Source of the DNA: Cupriavidus phytohabitans | Lineage (GTDB): Bacteria; Pseudomonadota; Gammaproteobacteria; Burkholderiales; Burkholderiaceae | Length of the DNA: 64,000 nucleotides | Direction of reading: 5' to 3' | Assembly (NCBI RefSeq): GCF_000426345.1 | Contig: NZ_AUFE01000001.1 | Span: 186,001-250,000, forward strand | Shown here: positions 27,100 to 35,508 of the stretch, piece after piece | Numbering within the stretch: position 1 is the stretch's first letter | Layout of the letters: the number at the start of each line of letters is the position of its first letter | Position numbers and translations under genes: made by a program | The notes under the pieces: model-generated | What the model was told of the DNA's origin: nothing | Seen by the model: only the letters and a program-made list of their open reading frames with translations | Databases searched by the model: none

Positions 27100-27804
27100 A
27101 TGAGAGATCAGGTGGCCAGCAAAGTGAAGCGCATCGAACCCGTGCGGGCGCTGCCGCGCGGCGTGCTGGCCAGCGGCTGGCTGCGCAATGCGCCGCCCGG
27201 TGTGCTCGACGCCGTGGCCGGCGCGGCACGCCGGCTGCGCTTTGCCGATGGCGAGATGGTCTTTGCGCGCGGCGACCCGCCGACTTACTTCTGCATGGTG
27301 GTGTCGGGACGCGTGCGCATGAGCCGCGTCAGCAGCGGCGGGCGCGAGTCGGTGTATTCGGTGATCGGGCGCGGCCGCTGGTTCGGCGAGATCTCGCTGC
27401 TCGACGGCAAGCCGCGCACGCATGACGCCTTCGCGGTCGGCAATACCGAGTTGCTGGTGCTGGACCGGCGCGCGTTCGACCGGATCCTGGCGCAGCACCC
27501 CGAGGGGATGCAGTTGATCGTGCAGCAGATCTGCGCGCGGCTGCGCGTGGCCTTCGACCACGCCGAGAGTGCAGCGCAGGCGCCGGTCGATGCGCGCATG
27601 GCGGCGCGGCTGCTGGAGCTGGCCGACCGCACCGACCATATCGTGCATATCAGCGCCGAAGACCTGGGCGACATGGTCAACCGCTCGCGCCAGACGGTGG
27701 CCAAGTATCTGCAGGCATGGGAAGACGCCGGGTGGATCCGGCGCCAGTACCGGCAGATCGAACTGCTGGAGCCGGGGGCGCTCAAGCGGCTGGCGCGGCG
27801 CTGA
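27100..27804 (+). CDS. Crp/Fnr family transcriptional regulator
   Basis: 234-residue regulator with an N-terminal cyclic-nucleotide-like beta roll (MVFARGDPPTYFCMVVSGRV, then GRGRWFGEISLLDGKPRTHD) and a C-terminal winged helix (AEDLGDMVNRSRQTVAKYLQ). It has no N-terminal Cys cluster, so it is not an oxygen-sensing FNR. R-T-H-D takes the place of the cAMP-binding R-S-A, so ordinary cAMP binding is doubtful. Start ATG 27100 with GGAAC nearby; a TTG at 27070 is less likely. Its divergent placement suggests control of the aldolase/dehydrogenase operon. Confidence 0.88.
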   Translation: MRDQVASKVKRIEPVRALPRGVLASGWLRNAPPGVLDAVAGAARRLRFADGEMVFARGDPPTYFCMVVSGRVRMSRVSSGGRESVYSVIGRGRWFGEISLLDGKPRTHDAFAVGNTELLVLDRRAFDRILAQHPEGMQLIVQQICARLRVAFDHAESAAQAPVDARMAARLLELADRTDHIVHISAEDLGDMVNRSRQTVAKYLQAWEDAGWIRRQYRQIELLEPGALKRLARR

Positions 27805-27862
27805 GCGCTGAGAATTGGAAACGGGCAAACGGGATGGCGCTTGCTGCCGCCCCTCGCAAAGG

Positions 27863-27990
27863 CTCCCCTCTCCCGCGAAGTGGGAGAGGGGTGGGGGTGA
27901 GGGTCGGAATACCCACGGAGTGACCCGGCATCGTGCTTGCCAAACGCCCACCCTCACCCCTGCCCCTCTCCCGCAAGCAGGAGAGGGGAG
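27863..27990. repeat. Pair of inverted REP-like palindromic elements
   Basis: Two related elements in opposite orientation: 27863-27907 (core CTCCCCTCTCCCGC with its hairpin partner GGGAGAGGGG, then TGGGGGTGAGGGT) and 27948-27990 (ACCCTCACCCC, then CCCCTCTCCCGC with GGAGAGGGGAG). Each forms its own stem and together they form a larger inverted repeat around 40 bp of unique sequence. This is the signature of repetitive extragenic palindromes mobilised by RAYT transposases. It lies between the convergent Crp/Fnr and Bug genes and may also end transcription. Confidence 0.8.
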
Positions 27991-28016
27991 CAAACCAGGG
28001 GTCTGACCGCCTGCTC

Positions 28017-28973
28017 TCAGTCAGCCGTGATCTTGCCCACCTCGATCACCTTCTTCCAGCGCGCATACTCCGCCGCCTGGAACGCCGTGAACTGCTCCGG
28101 CGTATTGGCGACGATCTCGAAGCCCAGGTCGAGCAGCTTGGGCTTGACCGCGGGATCGTTGAGCGCCGCGACCACGGCCGCATGCAGCTTGGCCTTGATC
28201 TCCGGCGCCAGCCCCTTCGGCGCCGCCACGGCCTGCCACGAGTAGACCGTCACGCCCTTTACGCCCGCCTCATCCATCGTCGGCACGTCAGGCAGGATCG
28301 GCGAGCGCTTGCTGCTGGTGATGGCCAGCGCGCGCAGCTTGCCCGCCTTGATATGCGGGATCGCGGTGTTGATGTTCATGAAGGTGGCATCGACCTGCCC
28401 GCCCAGCAGGTCGTTCAGCGCCGGCGCGCCGCCCTTGTACGGCACGTGCAGGCCGGTGGTGCCGGTCTGCTGCCAGAACAGCTCGGCGGTCAGGTGGTCG
28501 CTGGTGCCGTTGCCAGCCGAGGCGAAGGTCATCTTGCTGGGATGGGCCTTCTCGTAGGCAATCACGTCCTGCAGGCTCTTGTGCGGCGAGCTGGCGGGGA
28601 CGGCCAGCACATTGGGCGCCTGCACCGCCACGCTGATGTAGTCGAAATCCTTGAGCGGATCGTAGCCGGCGTTCTTGGTCAGGTGCGGCCCGATCACGAA
28701 CGGACCCAGCGACGACACGAACACGGTGTAGCCGTCCGCCGGGGCGCGCTTGACCATGGCGGCGCCGATCATGCCGGCCGCGCCCGGCTTGTTGTCGACC
28801 ACGAAGCTGCCGCCGAACTGCGACTGCATCTTGGCGCCCAGGATGCGGGCGACGTTGTCGCTTGAGCCGCCCGCGGGGAACGGCACCAGCAGCGTGACGG
28901 GTTTTTCCGGCCAGGCGGCGTGCGCGGTGGCCATGGCTGCGCCAAGCAGCAGGGATACGATCAGCTTTTTCAT
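28017..28973 (-). CDS. Bug-family periplasmic receptor of the aldarate operon
   Basis: 318-residue TTT receptor with a clear signal peptide (KKLIVSLLLGAAMATAHAAW). Motifs: LLVPFPAGGSSDNVARIL, FVVDNKPGAAGMIGAAMVK, HVPYKGGAPALNDLL and LPDVPTMDEAGVKG. It is the last gene of the minus-strand set garL-garR-dehydratase-Bug, so its ligand is probably an aldarate (galactarate, glucarate or talarate). It replaces the MFS GarP/GudP transporters used in enteric bacteria. The membrane subunits are not here. Confidence 0.9.
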   Translation of the reverse strand: MKKLIVSLLLGAAMATAHAAWPEKPVTLLVPFPAGGSSDNVARILGAKMQSQFGGSFVVDNKPGAAGMIGAAMVKRAPADGYTVFVSSLGPFVIGPHLTKNAGYDPLKDFDYISVAVQAPNVLAVPASSPHKSLQDVIAYEKAHPSKMTFASAGNGTSDHLTAELFWQQTGTTGLHVPYKGGAPALNDLLGGQVDATFMNINTAIPHIKAGKLRALAITSSKRSPILPDVPTMDEAGVKGVTVYSWQAVAAPKGLAPEIKAKLHAAVVAALNDPAVKPKLLDLGFEIVANTPEQFTAFQAAEYARWKKVIEVGKITAD

Positions 28974-29018
28974 GGGTTGTCTCCTGTGTGCTGTGTGTCT
29001 TGTTTCTCTATGTCGTGC

Positions 29019-30173
29019 TTATGGCTGCTGGCCGAATTCCGCCTGCTGGCGCGTCCAGGCCCTGGCCTGCTCGCTGAGGCTCAGGCCGAGCCCCGGCGCG
29101 GTCGGCACCCGGATGCGGCCGTCGCTGATCTGCAGGCGCTCGTTGAAGAGCGGCTCGAGCCAGTCGAAATGCTCGACCCACGGCTCGCGCGGATACGCGG
29201 CGGCAAGATGTACATGCAGTTCCATCGCAAAATGCGGCGCAAGCATCAGCCCCGCGTGCTCGGCCAGGGCCGCCACCTTTAGGAAGGGCGTGATGCCGCC
29301 TACCCGCGGCGCATCGGGCATCAGGTAGTCAGCGGCGCGGTGGCGGATCAGGTCCCAGTGCTCGGCGGCGCTGGTCAGCATTTCGCCGGTGGCGATCGGG
29401 GTGTCGAACTGCGTCGCCAGCGCGGCGTGGCCTTCGTGGTCGTAGGCGTCGAGCGGCTCTTCGATCCACACCAGGTTGAACGATTCAAAGGTGCGGCACA
29501 TGCGCTGCGCGGTCGGGCGGTCCCATTGCTGGTTGGCGTCGACCATGATCGGCACCGCGTCGCCCAGGTGCTCGCGCACCGCGGCCACGCGCTTGATGTC
29601 GAGGGCGCCGTCGGGCTGGCCCACTTTCAGCTTGATGCCGCCGATGCCGCGCTCGACCGATGCCGCGGCATTGACCATCAGCTGGTCCAGCGGCGTATGC
29701 AGGAAACCGCCCGAGGTGTTGTAGCAGCGCACCGCATCACGATGCGCGCCCAGCAGCTTGGCCAGCGACAGGCCGGCGCGCCGGGCCTTGAGGTCCCACA
29801 GCGCTACGTCGAAGGCGCCGATGGCCTGCGTCGACAAGCCGCTGCGGCCGACCGAAGCCCCAGCCCAGCACAGCTTGTCCCACAGCCGCGCGATATCGCT
29901 CGGGTCTTCACCGATCAGCGCCGGCGCGATCTCGGCCGCGTGCGCGAACTGGCCCGGGCCGCCCGCGCGCTTGCTGTAGCTGAAGCCCAGCCCCTCGTGG
30001 CCGTTGGCGGTGCGGATCTCGGCGAACAGGATCGCGACCTCGGTCATCGGCTTCTGCCGGCCGGTCAGCACCTTGGCGTCGCTGATCGGAGTGGCCAGCG
30101 GCAGGTAGCTGGAGGACAGCCGGATCCAGGCGATGCTGTCGGCGGGTTGAGGGGAAGCTGCGGTTGCGGTCAT
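29019..30173 (-). CDS. Enolase superfamily dehydratase, L-talarate/galactarate dehydratase-like
   Basis: 384-residue member of the mandelate racemase subgroup. Seen: GGIKLKVGQPDG with the KxK catalytic lysines, VDANQQWD with the first metal Asp, WIEEPLDAYDHEGH with the Glu, ATGEMLTS with the next acid, and the His in MLAPHFAMELHVHL. This pattern and length fit TalrD/GalrD enzymes that dehydrate galactarate or L-talarate to 5-keto-4-deoxy-D-glucarate. Start ATG 30173 (MTATAASPQPADS) lies 2 bp after the garR-like stop. Context with GarL and GarR supports the aldarate role; the exact epimer is not determinable. Confidence 0.85.
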   Translation of the reverse strand: MTATAASPQPADSIAWIRLSSSYLPLATPISDAKVLTGRQKPMTEVAILFAEIRTANGHEGLGFSYSKRAGGPGQFAHAAEIAPALIGEDPSDIARLWDKLCWAGASVGRSGLSTQAIGAFDVALWDLKARRAGLSLAKLLGAHRDAVRCYNTSGGFLHTPLDQLMVNAAASVERGIGGIKLKVGQPDGALDIKRVAAVREHLGDAVPIMVDANQQWDRPTAQRMCRTFESFNLVWIEEPLDAYDHEGHAALATQFDTPIATGEMLTSAAEHWDLIRHRAADYLMPDAPRVGGITPFLKVAALAEHAGLMLAPHFAMELHVHLAAAYPREPWVEHFDWLEPLFNERLQISDGRIRVPTAPGLGLSLSEQARAWTRQQAEFGQQP

Positions 30174-30175
30174 GT

Positions 30176-31057
30176 TCAGGATCCGATCTCGTGGTTGGCC
30201 ATCAGCTCCAGCGCGCGCACCAGCGCGGAATGGTCCCAGCCGGCGCCGCCGTGGCTCGCGCAGGCGTTGAACAGCTCCTGGCAAGTCGCCGTGTTGGGCA
30301 GCGACAGGCCCATCTCGCGCGCATTGGACAGGGCGAGGTTCAGGTCTTTCTGGTGCAGCCCGATGCGGAAGCCGGGCTCGAAGGTGCGCTTGATCATGCG
30401 TTCGCCATGCACCTCCAGCACCTTGGACGAGGCAAAGCCGCCCATCAGCGCCTGGCGCACGCGCGCCGGGTCGGCGCCGGCCTTGGCGGCGAACAGCAGC
30501 GCCTCGGCCACGGCCTCGATGTTCAGCGCCACGATGATCTGGTTGGCCACCTTGGCGGTCTGGCCGGCACCGTTGTCGCCGACCAGCGTGATGTTCTTGC
30601 CCATCAGTTCGAACAGCGGGCGCACGGTCGCGAACGTGTCTTCCGGGCCGCCGACCATGATCGACAGCGTGGCGTTGCGCGCGCCGACCTCGCCGCCGGA
30701 CACCGGCGCGTCGAGGTAGCGGCAGCCGAGCGCGTTGATGCGGCTGGCGAATCCCTTGGTCGCGATCGGCGAGATCGAGCTCATGTCGACCACGATCTTG
30801 CCCGGGCCCAGGCCGGCGGCCACGCCGTCTTCGCCGAACAGCGCCGCTTCCACGTGCGGGGTGTCGGGCACCATCAGGAAGATGATGTCGGCGCCCTGCG
30901 CCACTTCGCGGGCCGACGCGCAGGCGATGCCGCCCAGGTCGACCAGTGCCTGCGGCGCGCCGCTGCGGCTCGACAGCCTGACTTCATGCCCGCCGGCGAT
31001 CAGGTTCTGCGCCATCGGGCTGCCCATGATGCCAAGGCCAATGAATCCGAGTTTCAC
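30176..31057 (-). CDS. garR: Tartronate semialdehyde reductase (2-hydroxy-3-oxopropionate reductase)
   Basis: 293-residue beta-hydroxyacid dehydrogenase. N-terminal GFIGLGIMGSPMAQNL binds NAD(P)H, YLDAPVSGGEVGAR is the substrate loop, and GAGQTAKVANQIIV contains the catalytic Lys. It reduces tartronate semialdehyde to glycerate, the last step of aldarate breakdown. A GTG start at 31057 is preferred: AAGGAG lies 8 bp before it and the protein then begins VKLGFIGLG as in the family. It follows garL by 62 bp and precedes the dehydratase by 2 bp. Confidence 0.9.
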   Translation of the reverse strand: MKLGFIGLGIMGSPMAQNLIAGGHEVRLSSRSGAPQALVDLGGIACASAREVAQGADIIFLMVPDTPHVEAALFGEDGVAAGLGPGKIVVDMSSISPIATKGFASRINALGCRYLDAPVSGGEVGARNATLSIMVGGPEDTFATVRPLFELMGKNITLVGDNGAGQTAKVANQIIVALNIEAVAEALLFAAKAGADPARVRQALMGGFASSKVLEVHGERMIKRTFEPGFRIGLHQKDLNLALSNAREMGLSLPNTATCQELFNACASHGGAGWDHSALVRALELMANHEIGS

Positions 31058-31119
31058 GTTTTGCTCTCCTTGCGTGCGGTGCGGTTCGGTATTGTTTGGT
31101 GTTGTTTGGTGCCCGGCCA

Positions 31120-31926
31120 CTAGTAGCCGGCGTTGTCGGGCGCCGGCGCTGCCGTCTGCCGTGGCTGTCCGGCGCGCATTTCGGCCATGACCTGCTGGGC
31201 CCCCGCGGCCATCAGGCGCGCATCGGAACTGACCGTGACGAAGCCGAAGCCTTGCCCGATGCGGCGCAACGCCGCCGCCGGCGCACCGTTATGGACGCCC
31301 GCGACACGCCCGTGCGCCCTGGCACGGGCAGCCACGTGCTCGATGGCCTGTGCCACCGGCGGGTCGACGTCGTCGAAGGTCGGCCGGCAGCCAAGCGCGA
31401 GCGACAGGTCGGACGGGCCGATATAGACGCCGTCGAGCCCGTCGACCGACAGGATCTCGTCCAGGTTTTCCAGCCCTTGGCGGGTCTCGATCATCGCCAG
31501 CACCACCACGGTGTCGTTGGCGTGCTGAGCGTAGTCGGCGCCGCCGTACAGCAGCCCGCGGATCGGCCCGAAGCTGCGCGTGCCCAGCGGCGGGTAACGC
31601 GTGGCGGCCACCAGGCGCTCGGCATCGGCGCGGGTGTTGACCATCGGGCAGATCACGCCGTATGCGCCAGCGTCGAGCACCTTCATCAGGATGCCGGGCT
31701 CGTTCCATGGCACGCGCACGACCGGCACGGTGTCCGTGGTCGAGATCGCGGTCAGCAGTGCCAGTGCATCGGCGTAGTCGAGCGCGCCGTGCTGCAGGTC
31801 GATGGTGAGCGAGTCCCAGCCCTGGTGGGCCATGGTCTCGGCGGCAAAGGCGCTGGGAATGGAAAGCCAGCCATTCACCACCGCCTGGCCTGCCGCCCAC
31901 ATCTTTCGGATCCGGTTTTCGCGCAT
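31120..31926 (-). CDS. garL: HpcH/HpaI family aldolase, 5-keto-4-deoxy-glucarate aldolase-like
   Basis: 268-residue class II pyruvate aldolase. Motifs: WDSLTIDLQHGALDYADALA with the catalytic His region, ICPMVNTRADAERLV, MIETRQGLENLDEIL with the metal Glu, and GVYIGPSDLSLALG with the Asp. The family cleaves 5-keto-4-deoxy-D-glucarate to pyruvate plus tartronate semialdehyde (GarL) or 4-hydroxy-2-oxoheptanedioate (HpaI). The garR and dehydratase neighbours decide for GarL. Start ATG 31926 (MRENRIRKMWAAG) is the family start; no strong ribosome site is visible. First gene of the operon. Confidence 0.85.
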   Translation of the reverse strand: MRENRIRKMWAAGQAVVNGWLSIPSAFAAETMAHQGWDSLTIDLQHGALDYADALALLTAISTTDTVPVVRVPWNEPGILMKVLDAGAYGVICPMVNTRADAERLVAATRYPPLGTRSFGPIRGLLYGGADYAQHANDTVVVLAMIETRQGLENLDEILSVDGLDGVYIGPSDLSLALGCRPTFDDVDPPVAQAIEHVAARARAHGRVAGVHNGAPAAALRRIGQGFGFVTVSSDARLMAAGAQQVMAEMRAGQPRQTAAPAPDNAGY

Positions 31927-32308
31927 TTGGGGTCTCTGTTGGCAGCGTAATACGTCGTCGTACAACATTCTACGAGACTGCGGAAAAGATTGCGCTGGGG
32001 ATTACCCGGGATTCCCTAGGAATCTGCGGTGCAGTGTACGAAATATTGATTTTACGCCACCAAATCCAGCCGGATGTAAGGCGTTCCAGGCCAAAATGCT
32101 GTTTGCCACACCCATCCATGTCATAGGATGACTGACGAAAGAAGCAATAGCGGAGAGCCCTGCGCCAGAATGAAGACAGCGGGTGGCGGCCAATTAACAA
32201 TCGATTACACCCATGACCCGGGAGCTCGACTATGCTCCCGTGGCCCGCACGAAGCCGCGACACATCTGTCTGCCGCGTGCCGTAGGGCACCGACGACCGG
32301 AACGTTCC
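31927..32308. other. 382-bp divergent region upstream of the aldarate operon
   Basis: No gene recognised. It contains the garL promoter area on the left, with GTCGTACAAC at 31957-31966; this GTAC-centred site resembles half of the TTGTACGAC-like operators of FadR-type GntR repressors that often control aldarate genes. It is A+T-richer than its surroundings between about 32020 and 32200. No GntR gene is adjacent, so the site is tentative. Confidence 0.4.
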
Positions 32309-32587
32309 ATGCATCGCCTCCCTGCCCTTCCTCTTGTTATCGCCGCGTTGCTCGCGGCCTCCGCCACCGCCCATGCGCAGCACGTCACCGGCGGCATGGG
32401 CGAGCCCGTCAGGATCGGGGCATTCTCCGCGCCCGGGGAACGCATTGACGGCGAACGCCGGATGGCTGCGCCTCACGGTTCCAGGCAGGCCAAGGCCGGC
32501 ACTGCGCGCCGGCAAGGCTCCGCCACTCAAGCTGCGCGACCCAACGGCGCGCCGGCGGCCCGGCTGCCCGGCAGGCACCTGCCGTAG
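32309..32587 (+). CDS. Small exported hypothetical protein
   Basis: 92-residue protein beginning MHRLPALPLVIAALLAASAT with a signal peptidase site near AHAQ. The mature part (HVTGGMGEPVRIGAFSAPGE, then Arg/Ala-rich) is basic and probably disordered. No family recognised. ATG 32309 is 6 bp after GGAAC. The good signal peptide supports it; the basic Ala/Arg tail is also what a random GC-rich frame would give. Confidence 0.5.
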   Translation: MHRLPALPLVIAALLAASATAHAQHVTGGMGEPVRIGAFSAPGERIDGERRMAAPHGSRQAKAGTARRQGSATQAARPNGAPAARLPGRHLP

Positions 32588-32750
32588 TGTCGGACGCGGG
32601 GGTCTCTCCGCACGCATCTGCAGCACCGCATCTGCAGCCCCATTCCCGGCCCCACTCGTGGCGCAAGCCTATTCACGATTCCTTACAATTGACGCCAGAT
32701 CAAAGCAGTATCCTCGGGCGCATCCAGATCCCCACAATAAGGAGAAATCA

Positions 32751-32945
32751 ATGAAACCAGTCCTGGCCTTGCTCGCTGCCTGCAGCGTCCTGCTTGGTGG
32801 CTGCGTGGTTGCCCCATATGACACCTACGGCGGCGGGGGTCCCGGCTGCCCGCCGGGCCAGGCCAAGAAGGGCAATTGCCGTGTCGACCCGTACGGCAAC
32901 GAATCCTTCTGCCCCCCGGGGCAGGCCAAGAAGGGCCGCTGCTGA
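32751..32945 (+). CDS. Small lipoprotein with duplicated CPPGQAKKG motif
   Basis: 64-residue lipoprotein. AAGGAG lies 6 bp before ATG 32751. Signal peptide with lipobox LLGGC (Cys20). The mature part consists of a short Gly/Tyr linker and two copies of CPPGQAKKG-x-C (GCPPGQAKKGNC and FCPPGQAKKGRC), ending in the last Cys. The paired Cys in each unit could form two small disulphide loops. PPGQAKKG-like stretches occur in several small exported proteins of Gram-negative bacteria, but I know no function. Monocistronic. Confidence 0.8.
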   Translation: MKPVLALLAACSVLLGGCVVAPYDTYGGGGPGCPPGQAKKGNCRVDPYGNESFCPPGQAKKGRC

Positions 32946-33050
32946 CCTGCCGGCGGCAACAGGCTTCCCGGCACGCGGGGTCCTGTTGCGCCGGCCATCG
33001 CACTAGTCGGAGAATGGCGGATGCGGGCATGACGCCCGCAGGAGAACGCC

Positions 33051-33584
33051 ATGCAGCTTCGCATGCAACTTCGGCTGGCCGGCCGCCTGTGCGCGGCCGC
33101 ATGGCTGGCCGGCACGCTCGGGGGCTGCGCCACGCTGCAGCCCGTACAGACCGGCCAGAAGTTGATCGGCAGCCCGGAAAGCGCCGTGCGCCAGACCTTC
33201 GGCCCACCCACCGAGACCTTCCGCCTGGCCGACGGCACCACCCGCTGGCTGTGGTCGCGCCAGCCCTTCGGGCATGAGGTCTATGCCGCCGATTTCGATG
33301 CCGGCGGCAAGCTGACCAATTACCGCCAGATGCTGACCGAAACGGAGGTCTATCGTGCCCAGGTCAATGTCTGGACCAAGAAAGACATGCAGGAGCATTT
33401 CGGCATGCCCCGCGAACCCATCCAGTACTATCCCCTGATGAAGCGCGAAGCGTGGTCGTGGCGGATGTACAAGGACGGCCTGCAGTCCGCGCATTTCAGC
33501 GCCTACTTCGATGACGGCGGGGTGCTGCGCCAGACCATGATCATCGTCGACCCGCTCGGCGGCGACTCGCGCCGCTCGCGCTGA
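33051..33584 (+). CDS. Lipoprotein, BamE/SmpA-like fold suspected
   Basis: 177-residue lipoprotein: signal with lipobox LGGC at about residue 26, then GQKLIGSPESAVRQTFGPPT, the helix-loop pattern of SmpA/OmlA (BamE) domains, repeated in a second half with KKDMQEHFGMPREPIQYYPL. AGGAGA precedes ATG 33051. The two half-repeats suggest two BamE-like units. Outer membrane location is likely since residue +2 after Cys is Ala. It is followed by a strong hairpin, so the gene is monocistronic. Confidence 0.78.
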   Translation: MQLRMQLRLAGRLCAAAWLAGTLGGCATLQPVQTGQKLIGSPESAVRQTFGPPTETFRLADGTTRWLWSRQPFGHEVYAADFDAGGKLTNYRQMLTETEVYRAQVNVWTKKDMQEHFGMPREPIQYYPLMKREAWSWRMYKDGLQSAHFSAYFDDGGVLRQTMIIVDPLGGDSRRSR

Positions 33585-33592
33585 ACCGGCAT

Positions 33593-33619
33593 GGGGCAAC
33601 GCACGGGGCGCGTTGCCCC
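33593..33619 (+). terminator. Hairpin terminator after the BamE-like lipoprotein gene
   Basis: Perfect 10-bp stem GGGGCAACGC/GCGTTGCCCC with a 7-base loop, starting 9 bp after the stop codon at 33584. No U-tract follows. Confidence 0.6.
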
Positions 33620-33737
33620 AACCCAAGTATGACGGTGTTAACGCCGGTGCCATTGCCGGCAGCAGGGACTCCCGTGGCCCCACGCTGTTTTGCGCGCAGA
33701 ATGGAGGGGTACCCATCCCTCCAGGCGGAAGACGAAC

Positions 33738-34961
33738 GTGACCACTGCGATCCTGCTCGAGAACATCCACCAGAGCGCCACCGCACGGCTGGCTGAAGCC
33801 GGCCTGCAGGTCGAGCGCCGTAACGGCGCACTGGCCGGTCCTGAATTGCACGAAGTGCTGGCCAGCCACGACGTGGTCGGCATCCGCTCGGCCACGCACC
33901 TGCGCGGCGACGATATCCACCGCGCCCCGGGCCTGCTGTCGATCGGCTGCTTCTGCATCGGCACCTCGCAGGTCGACCTGGAGGCCGCTACGCATGCGGG
34001 CATTCCGGTATTCAACGCGCCCTTTTCCAACACGCGCTCGGTGGCCGAACTGGTCGTGTCCGAAGCGGTGATGCTGCTGCGGCGGATTCCCGAGAAAAAC
34101 ACGCTGGCGCATGCCGGCAAGTGGGCCAAGGGCGCGAGCGGCGCCTTCGAGGCGCGCGGCAAGACCATCGCCATCATCGGCTACGGCAATATCGGTTCGC
34201 AGGTCGGCGTGCTGGCCGAATCGATGGGCATGCGCGTGGTCTACTATGACGTGCTGGCGCGGCTCTCGCACGGCTCTGCGCGCGCCGCGGGTTCGCTCGA
34301 GGAAGCGGTGTCGCAGGCCGAGGTGGTAACGCTGCATGTCCCTGCCACGCCGCGCACCAAGAACATGATCGACGCGAGCGTGCTGGCCGCGTTCAAGCCT
34401 GGCGCGATCCTGATCAATGCCTCGCGCGGCAGCGTGGTCGACATTGCCGCGCTGGCCGCGGCGCTGCGCGAAGAACGCCTGGGCGGTGCTGCCATCGATG
34501 TGTTCCCGCAAGAGCCCAAGACCAACAGCGATCCGTTCGTCAGCGAGCTGCAGAACCTGTCCAACGTCCTGCTGACCCCGCACGTCGGCGGCAGCACCGA
34601 AGAGGCGCAGGAGAACATTGGCGCCGAGGTCGCGGCCAAGCTGGCGCACTTCCTGGCGACCGGCGGCACCATCGGGGCGGTGAATTTTCCCGAGGTCGAT
34701 CCAGGCCCGCTGCAGTCGCCGGCGCGGCTGCTCAACGTGCATGGCAACGCGCCGGGTGCGCTGGCCGCGCTCAACACGCTGCTGGCGCAGGAGGGGGTCA
34801 ACATCACCGGCCAGCACCTGCAGACGCGCGGCACCACCGGCTATGTGGTGACCGATCTCGACCGCGTTCCATCGGAGCAGCTGATGCAGGCCCTGCGCAC
34901 GCACGCCGGTTTCGCGCGCTCGCGCCTGATCCTGCGGGAAGGTAATGGCCAGGCTGGCTGA
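33738..34961 (+). CDS. serA: D-3-phosphoglycerate dehydrogenase (SerA type, with ACT domain)
   Basis: 407-residue 2-hydroxyacid dehydrogenase, close to E. coli SerA (410). Catalyses the first step of serine synthesis, 3-phosphoglycerate to 3-phosphohydroxypyruvate. Motifs: AIIGYGNIGSQVGVLAESMG (NAD+), INASRGSVVDIAALAAAL, and HVGGSTEEAQENIG with the catalytic His; the last ~75 residues (LNVHGNAPGALAALNTLLAQ) form an ACT domain that binds serine for feedback control. GTG 33738 with GGAAGA upstream is taken as start; an earlier ATG at 33690 gives an atypical N-terminus. Monocistronic with a hairpin after it. Confidence 0.9.
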   Translation: MTTAILLENIHQSATARLAEAGLQVERRNGALAGPELHEVLASHDVVGIRSATHLRGDDIHRAPGLLSIGCFCIGTSQVDLEAATHAGIPVFNAPFSNTRSVAELVVSEAVMLLRRIPEKNTLAHAGKWAKGASGAFEARGKTIAIIGYGNIGSQVGVLAESMGMRVVYYDVLARLSHGSARAAGSLEEAVSQAEVVTLHVPATPRTKNMIDASVLAAFKPGAILINASRGSVVDIAALAAALREERLGGAAIDVFPQEPKTNSDPFVSELQNLSNVLLTPHVGGSTEEAQENIGAEVAAKLAHFLATGGTIGAVNFPEVDPGPLQSPARLLNVHGNAPGALAALNTLLAQEGVNITGQHLQTRGTTGYVVTDLDRVPSEQLMQALRTHAGFARSRLILREGNGQAG

Positions 34962-34967
34962 AACCAT

Positions 34968-34989
34968 GCAGGGCGCCCTCGCGCCCTGC
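34968..34989 (+). terminator. Hairpin terminator after serA
   Basis: 9-bp stem GCAGGGCGC/GCGCCCTGC with a CCTC loop, 6 bp after the serA stop. Followed by CCCGC rather than a U-run. Confidence 0.6.
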
Positions 34990-35153
34990 CCCGCTGCGGT
35001 GCAATAGTCACAGCATTGTTCCAAATCTCAAGTAATCACTATTGCGGCTACTAACATCAGGTGGCGCATGTACTGTCCCTTCCGGTCGCGCAGTGGCAGC
35101 ACCGCATCGCGCGGGGGCTTGCATCCGCACTACACCGACAGCGGAGTGATGCC

Positions 35154-35489
35154 ATGAGATCAATGAAACGAAGCGGGATGATAGCGGGTGGAGTTCTGGC
35201 GCTGGCATTGGCCGGCATCGCGACGGCGCAGACGGGTACGATCACGTTTCGCGGTGCTGTCGCCAATCCGTCGTGCGGCTTCACGCCAACGTCGGCACAT
35301 GTGCAGGCGCGCTGTGTCGACGCTTCGGGGCGGACGGTCTCGGCGCCGGTTCCGATGCCGCCGGTGCGCGCCAAAGGGCATGCGCATGTCGCGACGGCGA
35401 AGATGCGCGTGGAGCCGGTGTTCCGCGGCCTGCCTGGGGGGCGGCGCGGCAGGCCGGATGGCTTCGTGATGGTGGTGACTTACCACTAG
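35154..35489 (+). CDS. Short exported fimbrial-like protein
   Basis: 111-residue exported protein; the signal peptide (MIAGGVLALALAGIATAQ) is followed by TGTITFRGAVANPSCGF, which resembles the N-terminal strand and first Cys of type 1 fimbrial subunits. The second Cys is in ARCVDASG. It ends GFVMVVTYH, like the final beta strand of such subunits. Normal subunits are 150-180 residues, so this is a minimal or internally shortened version. No chaperone or usher gene is nearby. ATG 35154 has GGAGTG upstream. Confidence 0.7.
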   Translation: MRSMKRSGMIAGGVLALALAGIATAQTGTITFRGAVANPSCGFTPTSAHVQARCVDASGRTVSAPVPMPPVRAKGHAHVATAKMRVEPVFRGLPGGRRGRPDGFVMVVTYH

Positions 35490-35508
35490 GCGTGGCGCGC
35501 GGGGCGGT

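Noticed and set aside
33003..35024. 673-codon antisense frame over serA and the BamE-like gene
   Set aside because: Antisense shadow, no recognisable domain, and both sense genes have ribosome sites and family motifs.
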